NCBI RefSeq assembly: GCF_004843725.1
Contig: NZ_CP039451.1
Span: 2,044,501 to 2,108,500, forward strand
Direction: 5' to 3'
DNA: 64,000 bases
Source of the DNA: Psychroserpens sp. NJDZ02
Lineage (GTDB): Bacteria > Bacteroidota > Bacteroidia > Flavobacteriales > Flavobacteriaceae
Position numbers and translations under genes: made by a program
Notes under the pieces: model-generated
Told to the model about the DNA's origin: nothing
Database searches by the model: none
What the model saw: the letters and a program-made list of their open reading frames with translations, nothing else
Part shown: positions 37,091 to 46,076 of the stretch, one piece after another
Numbering within the stretch: position 1 is the first letter of the stretch
How the letters are laid out: each line of letters opens with the position of its first letter

Positions 37091-37572
37091 CAAATAACCA
37101 ATGTCACACTGAGCGCAGTCGAAGTGCTTGTAAATGATAAGCAAGATTTAAAATAAAAAAGAGAACATTCAAAAGAAGTAAACAAAACATTATTTCTATC
37201 ACAAATAATCAATGTCACACTGAGCGCAGTCGAAGTGCTTATAAATGATAAGCAAGATTTAAAATAAAAAAGAGAACGTTCAAAAGAAGCAAATAAAACA
37301 CCATTTTTATTACAAACAACTAATGTCACACTGAGCGCAGTCGAAGTGCTTATAAGTTATAAGTAAGATTTAAAATAAAAAAGAGAACATTCAAAAGAAG
37401 CAATCAAAACATCATTTCTATCACAAATAACCAATGTCACACTGAGCGCAGTCGAAGTGCTTATAAAAGGTAAGTAAGATTTAAAATAAAAAAGAGAATA
37501 TTCAAAAGAAGCAAACAAAACATCATTTCTATCACAAACAACTAATGTTACACTGAGCGCAGTCGAAGTGCT
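37091..37572. repeat. Array of five 111-bp tandem repeats
   Basis: The core ATGTcACACTGAGCGCAG starts at 37101, 37212, 37323, 37434 and 37545, an exact 111-base period. The fifth unit is cut after the core. Each unit joins a conserved CACTGAGCGCAGTCGAAGTG segment (with small hairpin ACTG-AGCG-CAGT) to an AT-rich segment carrying AAAGAGAAC-TTCAAAAGAAG. The units differ by a few substitutions. It fills the whole gap between the two GH13 lipoprotein genes, and no gene is seen in it. Confidence 0.95.
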
Positions 37573-37590
37573 CTTTAATAATCATACACA

Positions 37591-39015
37591 ATGAAAAAAA
37601 TAATAGTATCTCTAGCAATATTTACCATTTTTGCTTGTAAAGAAGAGCAAAAACAAGTCGAGACAAAAGTGGTTTCAGAAGAAAAAACAGCACTAAAACC
37701 TATAGCAGATTCAGATTTAGAAACAGCTGTTATTTACGAAGCTAATATTAGACAATATTCCCCAGAAGGGACTTTTGAACAATTCACAAAGGACATCCCG
37801 CAGTTAAAACAAATAGGTGTAAAAGTCATTTGGTTAATGCCTATTTTTCCTATTTCGGAAACAAAACGTAAAGCAACAGGAGGAGCAGATAGTAAGTTTG
37901 CATCTGAGTTTCCAGAAGCAGAGCAAGATAAATATTTAGGAAGTTATTATGCAGTATCGGATTTTACTAAAATCAATCCAGAGTTTGGAACAATGGACGA
38001 TTTTAGAACATTATTAACAACTGCTCACGATAACGGAATTTATGTGATTTTAGATTGGGTACCAAATCATACTGGTTGGGATCATACTTGGTTAAAGACT
38101 AATCCGGAATATTATACACAAAATGATAAAGGAGAAGTAGTACATCCTTTGGATACGGATTGGACGGATGTTGCAGATTTAAATTACGACAATCAAGAGA
38201 TGCGTAAGGCAATGATTAAAGATATGAGCTATTGGTTGACAGAAGAAGGTGTTGATGGTTTTAGATGTGATGTGGCAGGTTCTGTGCCAACCAATTTTTG
38301 GCAACAAGCTATTCCTGAATTACGCGCTAAAAAAGACATTTTTATGCTAGCTGAAGCTTGGAAGCCAGAATTATTAGAAGATGGTTTATTTGATATGGGG
38401 TACGCGTGGGACAGACATCATGCCATGAATGCTATGGCCAAAGGAGAAAAGGATGCTTCCGAATTTACTACTGCTTTGCAAACTGATTTTGAGCGTTATG
38501 CAAGTGATGATATCTTAATGAATTTTGTGACTAATCATGATGAAAACTCATGGAATGGAACAGTAAAAGAACGCATGGGAGACGCCTCAGAAATGATGAC
38601 AGCCTTAAGTTTTTTAACACCTGGAATGCCATTAATTTATTCGGGACAAGAATATGATTTAGATCACAGGTTATTATTCTTTGAAAAAGATAGTTTCCCA
38701 CACACTAAAGGAACTACTTGGAAATTATTAGAGAAATTAGCCATGCTTAAACAAAGTAATTCGGCTTTAAATGGCGGAAAAGCTTCCGCTAAATACAATA
38801 CAATTGATAATGGTAAATCTGTCATTTCATTCTCAAGAACAAACGGAACTGATGAGGTGATTTTTATTGCCAACATTTCAGCAGAAAACCTAAAAACTAA
38901 CTTACCACAAAAAGGGCAATATCTTGATTTTATGACCAATCAAACGGTCGTGTTAAAAGGAGATGCTATTCCATTGGCTGCTAATGAATACAAAGTCTTT
39001 GTAAAGCAGAATTAA
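37591..39015 (+). CDS. GH13 alpha-amylase-family lipoprotein, second copy type
   Basis: The 474-residue product has a lipobox (IFAC, Cys16). The barrel shows YEANIRQYSPEGTFEQF, region I DWVPNHTGWDH (155-165), region II GVDGFRCDVAGS with nucleophile D227, acid/base E255 in MLAEAWKP, and NFVTNHDENSW with the third Asp. Its C-terminal beta domain is short. It is distinct in sequence from the preceding GH13 lipoprotein. It resembles maltodextrin-cleaving neopullulanase/amylase types, and a periplasmic role in trimming imported oligosaccharides is inferred. It ends the locus at a terminator. Confidence 0.92.
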   Translation: MKKIIVSLAIFTIFACKEEQKQVETKVVSEEKTALKPIADSDLETAVIYEANIRQYSPEGTFEQFTKDIPQLKQIGVKVIWLMPIFPISETKRKATGGADSKFASEFPEAEQDKYLGSYYAVSDFTKINPEFGTMDDFRTLLTTAHDNGIYVILDWVPNHTGWDHTWLKTNPEYYTQNDKGEVVHPLDTDWTDVADLNYDNQEMRKAMIKDMSYWLTEEGVDGFRCDVAGSVPTNFWQQAIPELRAKKDIFMLAEAWKPELLEDGLFDMGYAWDRHHAMNAMAKGEKDASEFTTALQTDFERYASDDILMNFVTNHDENSWNGTVKERMGDASEMMTALSFLTPGMPLIYSGQEYDLDHRLLFFEKDSFPHTKGTTWKLLEKLAMLKQSNSALNGGKASAKYNTIDNGKSVISFSRTNGTDEVIFIANISAENLKTNLPQKGQYLDFMTNQTVVLKGDAIPLAANEYKVFVKQN

Positions 39016-39035
39016 CAGAATTAGTAGTGTGTTAG

Positions 39036-39061
39036 AAAAGTTGGACGTCGTGCCAACTTTT
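39036..39061 (+). terminator. Intrinsic terminator ending the maltodextrin gene cluster
   Basis: AAAAGTTGG and CCAACTTTT flank an 8-base loop, followed by CTGTTTT. It lies 21 bases after the stop of the last GH13 gene. Confidence 0.75.
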
Positions 39062-39216
39062 CTGTTTTATAGACCTTAATTACTGGATTAAATAAAGGGC
39101 GTTTGTTTAAACTAGTTGAGAGTCAGTAGTGTTACCTGTTAAATTAGAATGGCATTATTTATATTAAAAAATATGCTAAACCCTTTTACAATAGTGTTTA
39201 AGAGTCTTTTTTTGAC

Positions 39217-39224
39217 TATTTTTG
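39217..39224 (+). promoter_or_regulatory. Putative -7 element of ygiQ
   Basis: TATTTTTG matches TAnnTTTG only 6 bases before the ATG at 39231, so transcription could begin at or next to the start codon. The -33 region is weak. Confidence 0.45.
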
Positions 39225-39230
39225 CAGACT

Positions 39231-41183
39231 ATGCAAGAATTAAAACTTTCAGATTGGTTACCTACCACAAACAAAGAGGTGAAAATACGCGGATGGGAAG
39301 CACTAGATGTTATCCTTTTTAGTGGAGATGCTTACGTGGACCATCCAACGTTTGGTCCAGCGGTAATTGGGCGTATGTTAGAAAGTTTTGGCTTGCGTGT
39401 AGCCATTGTTCCGCAACCAAATGTTAACGATAATCTTCAGGATTTTGTTAAAATGGGTAAGCCGAAACTATTTTTTGGTGTTACTGGTGGTTGTATGGAT
39501 CCAATGATTAGTAATTATAATGCTAATAAAAAGAAACGTGATAAAGATGCGTACACGCCTAATGGCGATATTGGGTTTAGACCGGATTACGCAACATCAG
39601 TATATTCTAAGATTTTAAAAGATAAGTGGCCAGATACTCCAGTTTTAATTGGTGGTATTGAAGCGTCTTTACGTCGTGTAACACATTACGATTATTGGAG
39701 TGATCAATTAATGCCTTCTATTTTAGAAACGTCTAAAGCGGATATGTTAGTTTACGGAATGGGAGAACAACCGTTACGCGAAGTGGTCCGTTTACTTGAA
39801 AAAGGAGTGCCTTTTAATAGTATTAATACAGTACTTCAAACCGCTGTGCTATTGGATAAAGGCGAAAGTATTCCTAAAAATGCAAATTGGGAAGATGTCG
39901 AAATAGCGTCTCACGATGTCTGTTTAAGCGATAAGAAAAAATACGCGTCTAACTTTAAAGTTATTGAGCAAGAATCAAATAAATTGGCTGCTAGACGAAT
40001 TTTTCAGAAAGTAGGCGAGAAAACCTTAATGATTAATCCACCGTATCCAACCATGACGGAAAAGGAGATTGATGCGTCTTTTGATTTACCATACACAAGA
40101 TTACCACATCCAAAATATAATAAGCGTGGACCAATTCCGGCGTTTGAGATGATAAAGTTTTCGATCAACATTCACAGAGGGTGTTTTGGAGGGTGTAGCT
40201 TTTGTACGATATCTGCGCACCAAGGAAAATTTATTGCATCACGTAGTAAAGAGTCTATTTTAAAAGAAGTCGATACTGTTGCAAATATGCCTGATTTTAA
40301 AGGGTATTTAAGTGATATTGGAGGGCCAAGTGCTAATATGTATCAAATGAAAGGTAAAGTACAATCTATTTGCGACAAATGTGTGGCGCCTAGTTGTATT
40401 TCGCCAGTAATATGTAGTAATTTAGATACGTCACATAAACCGTTAACAGAATTATACCAAGCGGTTGACAAACATCCAAAAGTAAAAAAGTCATTTATTG
40501 GATCTGGAATTCGACATGATATGTTAGTGCCAGAATTTAATAAAAATGCAGATCCAAAAGAGTTGGACGCTTACACGGAAGAGGTGATGACTAAGCACGT
40601 TTCTGGTAGACTTAAAGTAGCACCAGAGCATACTAGTGATCCTGTATTAAAACTGATGCGTAAACCATCGTTTAAATACTTCCATAAGTTTAAAGAGCGT
40701 TTTGATAAGATTAATATTGCTAAAGGTTTAAAACTACAGTTGATTCCGTATTTTATATCTAATCACCCAGCGTGTGAGGTAGAGGATATGGCAAACTTAG
40801 CTGCCGAAACCAAAGATATGGGGTTTCAGTTAGAACAAGTGCAAGGCTTTACTCCGACACCAATGACTGTGGCTACCGTAATTTATTACAGTGGTTACCA
40901 TCCATACACACTTAAAAAAGTAAATACGCCAATTACGCGTAAAGAGAAAGATGAGCAACACCGTTTTTTCTTCTGGTATAAAGAAGAAAATAAAGCGTGG
41001 ATAAAAAAGACTTTAAACAAATTAGGGCGCGAAGACTTACTAAAAGTATTACTACCAGGAAAAGAAGAGAAATGGCGTAAAAACACACCTAAAGGAGATG
41101 CTAAAAACACCTTTAATGATGCGGTTCCTTTTAACCAACGTAAGAATAAAGCGCAGTTTAAGAGTAAAAAGAAACGTCGTTAA
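39231..41183 (+). CDS. ygiQ: YgiQ-family radical SAM protein
   Basis: I choose the ATG at 39231 (650 residues, MQELKLSDWLPTTN) over a TTG three codons earlier. The N-terminal YgiQ domain shows DVILFSGDAYVDHPTFG, the pattern typical of the family, and the radical SAM core has CFGGCSFCTISAHQG (CxxxCxxC for the 4Fe-4S cluster). A basic tail (NKAQFKSKKKRR) ends it. The family is widespread and its reaction is not established. It is monocistronic and ends at a terminator. Confidence 0.94.
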   Translation: MQELKLSDWLPTTNKEVKIRGWEALDVILFSGDAYVDHPTFGPAVIGRMLESFGLRVAIVPQPNVNDNLQDFVKMGKPKLFFGVTGGCMDPMISNYNANKKKRDKDAYTPNGDIGFRPDYATSVYSKILKDKWPDTPVLIGGIEASLRRVTHYDYWSDQLMPSILETSKADMLVYGMGEQPLREVVRLLEKGVPFNSINTVLQTAVLLDKGESIPKNANWEDVEIASHDVCLSDKKKYASNFKVIEQESNKLAARRIFQKVGEKTLMINPPYPTMTEKEIDASFDLPYTRLPHPKYNKRGPIPAFEMIKFSINIHRGCFGGCSFCTISAHQGKFIASRSKESILKEVDTVANMPDFKGYLSDIGGPSANMYQMKGKVQSICDKCVAPSCISPVICSNLDTSHKPLTELYQAVDKHPKVKKSFIGSGIRHDMLVPEFNKNADPKELDAYTEEVMTKHVSGRLKVAPEHTSDPVLKLMRKPSFKYFHKFKERFDKINIAKGLKLQLIPYFISNHPACEVEDMANLAAETKDMGFQLEQVQGFTPTPMTVATVIYYSGYHPYTLKKVNTPITRKEKDEQHRFFFWYKEENKAWIKKTLNKLGREDLLKVLLPGKEEKWRKNTPKGDAKNTFNDAVPFNQRKNKAQFKSKKKRR

Positions 41184-41203
41184 AAATTGACTAGTTTATA
41201 AAT

Positions 41204-41234
41204 AAAAACCCACTTATATTAAGTGGGTTTTTTT
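41204..41234 (+). terminator. Intrinsic terminator of ygiQ
   Basis: AAACCCACTTA and TAAGTGGGTTT form a stem with a short AT loop, followed by T-run. Confidence 0.9.
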
Positions 41235-41284
41235 GTTGAATATCTTAGTGGTTTTTCTGGGTGGGTTGGATATAGCTGGACGTG

Positions 41285-41605
41285 ACACCCCTGCGGTCCC
41301 CTCAAGGGGACATCTTGCTGGCGGGATTCGTGTTAAGCTTTGTTATTTATTTTATGCTCACTAATTAAACTCGCTTAAAAAACTTTTGATGCGATGGTCG
41401 TCCCATTGCTGGGACTTTAGGGGGTGTCCTGAAAGAGCGTTCCTGACATAGCTGGATGTGACACCCCTGCGGTCCCCTCAAGGGGACATCTTGCCGGCGG
41501 GATTCGTGTTAAGCTTCGTTATACGTTTTGTGCCTACCAATTAAACTAGCTAAAAAAAACTGTTGATGTGATGGTCGTCCCATTGCTGGGACTTTAGGGG
41601 TGTCC
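41285..41605. repeat. Two double-hairpin repeat elements (units 1-2)
   Basis: Units span 41285-41430 and 41461-41605, a 176-base period. Each begins ACACCCCTGCGGTCCCCTCA and ends with the inverted counterpart (GGGACTTTAGGGGTGT). Each end also carries its own hairpin: GTCCCCTCAAGGGGAC on the left and GTCCCATTGCTGGGAC on the right. The interior of about 90 bases is AT-rich and conserved (TTCGTGTTAAGCTT, AATTAAACT). No reading frame of note is inside. With the next array they fill 41.24-41.61 kb. Confidence 0.93.
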
Positions 41606-41653
41606 TTAAAACACATGTCTAAATAATGTTATATCTTTAACTTATTAGACTAT

Positions 41654-41697
41654 AGTGAAATACGTTCCGAAAGCAAGTCCGGAACGCATAATTCACT
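41654..41697 (+). promoter_or_regulatory. Inverted repeat in the leader of the DUF559 gene
   Basis: Nested arms AGTGAA/TTCACT and CGTTCCG/CGGAACG enclose a 10-base loop and end 16 bases before the ATG at 41714. The inner part resembles short palindromic repeats common in flavobacterial intergenic DNA. It could act as a leader hairpin affecting translation. Confidence 0.55.
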
Positions 41698-41713
41698 TTA
41701 ACTATTCTACACA

Positions 41714-42079
41714 ATGAGAAATAAGATTATCCCATACCGTTCAGACTTAAAATTGTTTGTAAGACAATTACGAAAAAACAGCACATTAACCGAAGTTTTA
41801 CTTTGGCAAAATATAAAGAAACGCGCGTATGGTGTTCAGTTTCATAGACAGGTGCCTATGCTAAGTTATATACCAGATTTTTATTGTCACGAAATTGGTT
41901 TGGCTATCGAGATTGATGGTTCTAGTCATGATCATAAAGTGTTATATGATGCTAAAAGACAAGCTGAATTAGAGGCTTATGGTGTGACATTTTTAAGGTT
42001 TACTAATGAAGAAGTAAAAAAGAACATGTTTAGTGTGTTGTTGGTTATTGAGGAAAAGGTGAAGGAGTTACAGGGGTAG
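41714..42079 (+). CDS. DUF559 (Vsr-like, PD-(D/E)XK) putative endonuclease
   Basis: The 121-residue product is a full-length DUF559 domain: LRKNSTLTEVLLWQNIKKRAYGVQFHRQVPM, YIPDFYCHEIGLAIEIDGSSHD (Asp of PDF plus ExD as the likely metal site) and FLRFTNEEV. The fold is that of very-short-patch-repair-type nucleases. The cellular role of the family is unknown. It sits between units 2 and 3 of the double-hairpin repeat array and is preceded by its own candidate promoter (TATCTTTA near 41632) and a leader hairpin. A role in handling the repeats is speculation based on location. Confidence 0.88.
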   Translation: MRNKIIPYRSDLKLFVRQLRKNSTLTEVLLWQNIKKRAYGVQFHRQVPMLSYIPDFYCHEIGLAIEIDGSSHDHKVLYDAKRQAELEAYGVTFLRFTNEEVKKNMFSVLLVIEEKVKELQG

Positions 42080-42110
42080 TAGAATTGGTGTGGACTAAAG
42101 CTGAGCGTGA

Positions 42111-42777
42111 ACACCCCTGCGGTCCCCTCAAGGGGAGATCTTGCCGGAGGGTTTCATGTTAAGCTTCGTTATGCATTTTATGTCCACCAATTAAACTAGT
42201 TTAAAAAAATATGTGATGAGATGGTCGTCCCTTTGAGGGGACTTTAGGGGTGTCCTTTAAGAGTGGCCTGACATAGCTGAGTGTAACACCCCTGCGGTCC
42301 CCTCAAGGGGACATCTTGCCGGAGTGTTGCGTGTTAAACTTCGTTATACATTTTATGTTCACCAATTAAACTAGCTTAAAAAACTGTTGATGAGATGGTC
42401 GTCCCCTCGAGGGGACTTTAGGGGTGTCCTTTAAGAGTGGCCTGACATAGCTGAGTGTAACACTCCTGCGGTCCGCTCAAGGGGAGATCTTGCCGGAGTG
42501 TTACGTGTTAAACTTCGTTATACATTTTATGTCCACCAATTAAACTAGCTTAAAAAACTGTTGATGAGATGGTCGTCCCCTTGAGGGGACTTTAGGGGTG
42601 TCCTTTGAGAGTGGCCTGACATAGCTGAGTGTAACACCCCTGCGGTCCCCTCAAGGGGAGATCTTGCCGGAGGGATTCGTGTTAAACTTTGTTATTTATT
42701 TTATGCCCACTAATTAAATTAGCTTAAAAAACTGTTGATGAGATGGTCGTCCCCTTGAGGGGACTTTAGGGGTGTCC
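42111..42777. repeat. Four double-hairpin repeat elements (units 3-6)
   Basis: Units start at 42111, 42286, 42460 and 42634 and end at 42255, 42429, 42603 and 42777 (periods 175, 174 and 174). They share the terminal inverted repeats and internal structure of units 1-2. They are joined by near-identical 30-base spacers (AGAGTGGCCTGACATAGCTG). Right-end hairpins read GTCCCCTTGAGGGGAC or close variants. Confidence 0.93.
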
Positions 42778-42840
42778 TTTAAGAGTATCCTAAAACACAA
42801 CTAATAACGTGCCAATAATACGCGCACAAAACCTGTTGAG

Positions 42841-42955
42841 GTAATGGTCGTCCCCTCGGAGGACTTTAGCGGGGTTTATAAAATCATCCTTAAATAATTC
42901 ATATCTTTAACCTATAAACGCTAAGCTTACATAATAACCTTTAGATTAATATACC
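42841..42955. repeat. Decayed right end of a repeat unit plus TspO-like gene leader
   Basis: ATGGTCGTCCCCTCGG (42844-42859) and GGACTTTAGCGGGG are the right end of a seventh unit without its left end. It is followed at 42892-42918 by an AT-rich segment closely similar to 41621-41647, including TATCTTTAAC, which may be the promoter of the next gene. Confidence 0.65.
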
Positions 42956-43762
42956 ATGAAAAAACAACTACAAATAATTAACGGTGTTGCATTTGTTTGT
43001 GTTATTGTAATGAACTATATGTCCAACACAGGTTTATTAAATAATACGACTATTGGAGAAGTATCCAAGCAATATAATACCTTGTTTACGCCAGCAGGTT
43101 ATGCGTTTTCTATATGGGGAATTATCTATTTACAGGTTTTAGCTTTTGTTATTTACCAAGGACGTAGCCTTTTTGTAACTGTAAGAGATGATGCTTTTGT
43201 GATTAAAACAGGGTGGTGGTTTTTACTATCGTGTATGGCTAATATATTGTGGATTGTAACCTGGATTTATGGTTACACGCTATTGTCTTCTGTTTTTATT
43301 TTTATACTGCTATTCTCATTAATACAAATTGTGCTTAAAAACAGCATGGAATTGGTTGACGAACCTATTTCTGTGATTGTCTTTTTATGGTGGCCTTTTG
43401 TAATTTATAATGGTTGGGTTACGGTTGCAAGTATTGCAAATGTCTCTGCAGTTTTAGTAAAATACAATTGGGATGGTTTTGGACTGTCTCCAACCGTTTG
43501 GACCGTTTTACTTATTGTTATCGCCATGGTAATAAATTTAATTATTACCTGGACACGTAACATGCGCGAGTTTGCACTTGTTGGTGCATGGGCATTAATT
43601 GCTATTTATGTAGCTAATAGTGACGGTAATACTACTGTAGCGTATACCGCTGCAATTGCTGCTGCTATTTTGATAATTAGCAGTTTTGCACATGCTTTTA
43701 TAAACCGAAAAACAAATCCTGCTATTAAATGTGTGGAGTATTTTAGGGGGAGGAAAAGTTAG
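42956..43762 (+). CDS. TspO/MBR-related tryptophan-rich membrane protein
   Basis: The 268-residue protein has about eight hydrophobic helices rich in tryptophan: GYAFSIWGIIYLQVLAFVIYQ, WWFLLSCMANILWIVTWIYGY, WPFVIYNGWVTVASIAN and WALIAIYVAN. This matches the larger TspO-related or tryptophan-rich sensory proteins of Bacteroidota; classical TspO is about 160 residues with five helices. Function is unknown, with tetrapyrrole or stress links in classical TspO. It ends 7 bases from the convergent end of the restriction-type operon. Confidence 0.75.
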   Translation: MKKQLQIINGVAFVCVIVMNYMSNTGLLNNTTIGEVSKQYNTLFTPAGYAFSIWGIIYLQVLAFVIYQGRSLFVTVRDDAFVIKTGWWFLLSCMANILWIVTWIYGYTLLSSVFIFILLFSLIQIVLKNSMELVDEPISVIVFLWWPFVIYNGWVTVASIANVSAVLVKYNWDGFGLSPTVWTVLLIVIAMVINLIITWTRNMREFALVGAWALIAIYVANSDGNTTVAYTAAIAAAILIISSFAHAFINRKTNPAIKCVEYFRGRKS

Positions 43763-43769
43763 GGTTTAA

Positions 43770-46073
43770 TTATATCTTGTGGTTCATCAACTCAGTGATG
43801 GTTGTGGTGAATGGTTTAGCAGAAGCGTTACCTGAATTGTAATTTTCTAATTTTCTGAAATCCCATTTATTATTTCCAAATTCAGTTAAATCTACTTTTT
43901 CTAATTCTATAATTAAATAGTAATCTTGTGATGGATTAGCATATCCTTTTTTAATTAAATTGGCTTTTGAAAACACTTTTGGTCCTTTACTAACAATTTT
44001 CCATAAGTTACCTGATGATTTATCTTTATGAGTATGAAGAAGTAAATATTTAGCTGAAACAGTTTCTTTATCTAAAACTAACGAGCCATTACCAGAACCC
44101 ATTCTGAAATTATATAACCCTTTTTTAGAAATCCAATTATATTGGTTTTGATTGTTATAAAAACCTACTAATACATTAGTGTCGTCAGGTATTAATTTTT
44201 GTCGTTTATCTGTGTCTAAATACTCTGGAATTGGTTCTGAAACCTCGTTAGGTTTATCATTTTTATAAATAGTGTAGCTTTTATGAGCAATATTTTCTCT
44301 TTGTGAAGCAGAATTTAAAAAGTGATTTAATACCTCTTTGATAAAGTTTTCTAAGTAAATAGTTTCGTTTTCATTTTCTGAAGGTTTTATAGGGAAAGCT
44401 CCTAATCCAGGCAGTACTTCATGAAAACCTCTAATGGGTTTATTTGTTTCTCCAGGATATAAAACATAAGCTCCACTTGTTCTTCTAATGGCATCCTTAT
44501 AAGCATGCATTTTTAATAAATCTGCATTTTTATAGATTCCTTTTAAGTTCTCTTTTTTCTCATTATTTAAGCTTTCTTCATTTGTTTCTGTTCCTAATAT
44601 TTGATTAATATTTGCAATCTTATATTTGGCATCAAAATGAATATGCACAATCTGGTCTTTGGCTTCAGCTTCAGTTTCTTTTAGTTTTGTTGGCCAAATA
44701 GATAATGTGTAATCTGGTCTTAGAGTTGTAGTCCAACTACCAGATATTGTAATATCATTACTTCCACCTTTAAAAGGTCTGTTATAGTTAAATCGGATAT
44801 TTAAATATCTATTTCCTTTAGAGTAGGTGCCTTCAAGAGCTGTCATTTCTCCTTGTTTAAGCTGTAAGCTTAAATTATTTTTTGATGGAACAATTAACTT
44901 TTCTAATTCCTTTGGTTCAATATCAAAAACTTGTTTTAAAACTTCTAGTAATTTAAAAAACAACCAATATTCGTATAAAGTAGCAATGTCTTTTTTTCCA
45001 CCACTATAGACTTCGTCGCCACCATTCCAAATAAGTTGAGCTGCCAAATCATATTTTAACCAAACTTTTAAAAGCTCACGATATCCTTCTTTCTTTTGTA
45101 ACGTTGGACTGTTTAATTTTAAAGTAGTTGGCCTTGAAACAGATTTGAATAAATCATGTTGTAAATGTGTTTCTAATTTTTCGGAAACAGTATCAGCTTC
45201 TTCTTTTAGTCTTTTTCCTGCATTTGGATGATTAGAAATATCCATGCAAAACTTTAAAAAAGTTTCCAAAGCATGTTTAATAAATCTGTTTTCCGATGTA
45301 TCAACACTTTCTAGTTTTCGATAGGATTCGATTTTTGTTGCAACCGATTGTATTCCTTTTTTATATAAAGGATGTGTGTCATTAAGCTTTAATCTGTTTT
45401 CAGAGTTTAAGAGTGATTTTAATTCGCTGTTTTTAAAGCGTTTTATTCTTCTAACATCTGTCAGTTCAGATTCTTCTGTCCAAGTTGTTGTTGGGCTTGT
45501 TACAATACGTTGAATAGCGTCTTCGAAGTCCTCTGAGTTTATTATAGAGCTAATAAAAGCAAAACGCTGATATAAGGTTTTGTTTTTGGTTTCTGGGTCT
45601 ATTTCAAACGAATGACTAACGGGAGAGTTTGCTTGAATAATTAAATCAGTACATTTTGATGTAATATCATTTAACATGTATTGATAATCCTCTCGATAGC
45701 TTGTTTTTTTAGATTGAACCTCTAATTGTAAATCCCATTTTTGGTTAGGATTTTCAGTATTTAAAATTTGCAAGGTTAATGTACCAACAAAGATGTTTGG
45801 TGCAATTACACCAATATATTCTTTTCGTTTTCTGTTTTTTACAATATTACTTTGGTCGCTACAAAAAAGGCGATAATTTTTAGCTTGGGTTTCATTTTTA
45901 TGAGAGAATTCAAAATCATAGAAACTACCTTCTTTTAATTGATAAGCAGGTTCGTTGGTATATAAGTTGGTTGTATCTACTTCTATATCGCCTTTTTTTT
46001 GAGCATCGATGCATAAGTGTAAACCATCTTCTATAAAAGATAAATCTATTTCTATGGATTGTTCTTTCTCCAT
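43770..46073 (-). CDS. DUF2357/McrC-type nuclease subunit of an McrBC-like system
   Basis: The 767-residue product has a beta-rich N-terminal region (1-120), a helical DUF2357 region (130-390, with LLKVWLKYDLAAQLIWNGGDEVYSGGKKDIATLYEYWLFFKL) and a C-terminal PD-(D/E)XK nuclease. In the latter LRPDYTLSI (D454) and VHIHFDAKYK (D481, K483) form the likely metal site. DUF2357 proteins pair with McrB-type motors, so DNA cleavage dependent on the adjacent motor is expected. It is the last of five genes in the operon and starts 3 bases after the McrB-type stop. Confidence 0.87.
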   Translation of the reverse strand: MEKEQSIEIDLSFIEDGLHLCIDAQKKGDIEVDTTNLYTNEPAYQLKEGSFYDFEFSHKNETQAKNYRLFCSDQSNIVKNRKRKEYIGVIAPNIFVGTLTLQILNTENPNQKWDLQLEVQSKKTSYREDYQYMLNDITSKCTDLIIQANSPVSHSFEIDPETKNKTLYQRFAFISSIINSEDFEDAIQRIVTSPTTTWTEESELTDVRRIKRFKNSELKSLLNSENRLKLNDTHPLYKKGIQSVATKIESYRKLESVDTSENRFIKHALETFLKFCMDISNHPNAGKRLKEEADTVSEKLETHLQHDLFKSVSRPTTLKLNSPTLQKKEGYRELLKVWLKYDLAAQLIWNGGDEVYSGGKKDIATLYEYWLFFKLLEVLKQVFDIEPKELEKLIVPSKNNLSLQLKQGEMTALEGTYSKGNRYLNIRFNYNRPFKGGSNDITISGSWTTTLRPDYTLSIWPTKLKETEAEAKDQIVHIHFDAKYKIANINQILGTETNEESLNNEKKENLKGIYKNADLLKMHAYKDAIRRTSGAYVLYPGETNKPIRGFHEVLPGLGAFPIKPSENENETIYLENFIKEVLNHFLNSASQRENIAHKSYTIYKNDKPNEVSEPIPEYLDTDKRQKLIPDDTNVLVGFYNNQNQYNWISKKGLYNFRMGSGNGSLVLDKETVSAKYLLLHTHKDKSSGNLWKIVSKGPKVFSKANLIKKGYANPSQDYYLIIELEKVDLTEFGNNKWDFRKLENYNSGNASAKPFTTTITELMNHKI

Positions 46074-46076
46074 GCG

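Noticed and set aside
37087..37329. Small open frame on the minus strand across the 111-bp repeats
   Set aside because: It exists only because 111 is a multiple of three, so a stop-free unit is repeated. It has no domain, no promoter and a repeat-derived sequence.
39222..39230. TTG start for ygiQ
   Set aside because: An ATG three codons later matches the family start, and the TTG lies within the likely -7 promoter element.
41285..42777. CRISPR array
   Set aside because: The regular period looks suggestive, but units are about 145 bp with terminal inverted repeats, the 30-base spacers are nearly identical rather than diverse, and no cas gene is nearby.
41285..42875. Insertion sequence or transposon
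   Set aside because: No transposase is present; DUF559 is not a known transposase, and the units are too short to be autonomous.
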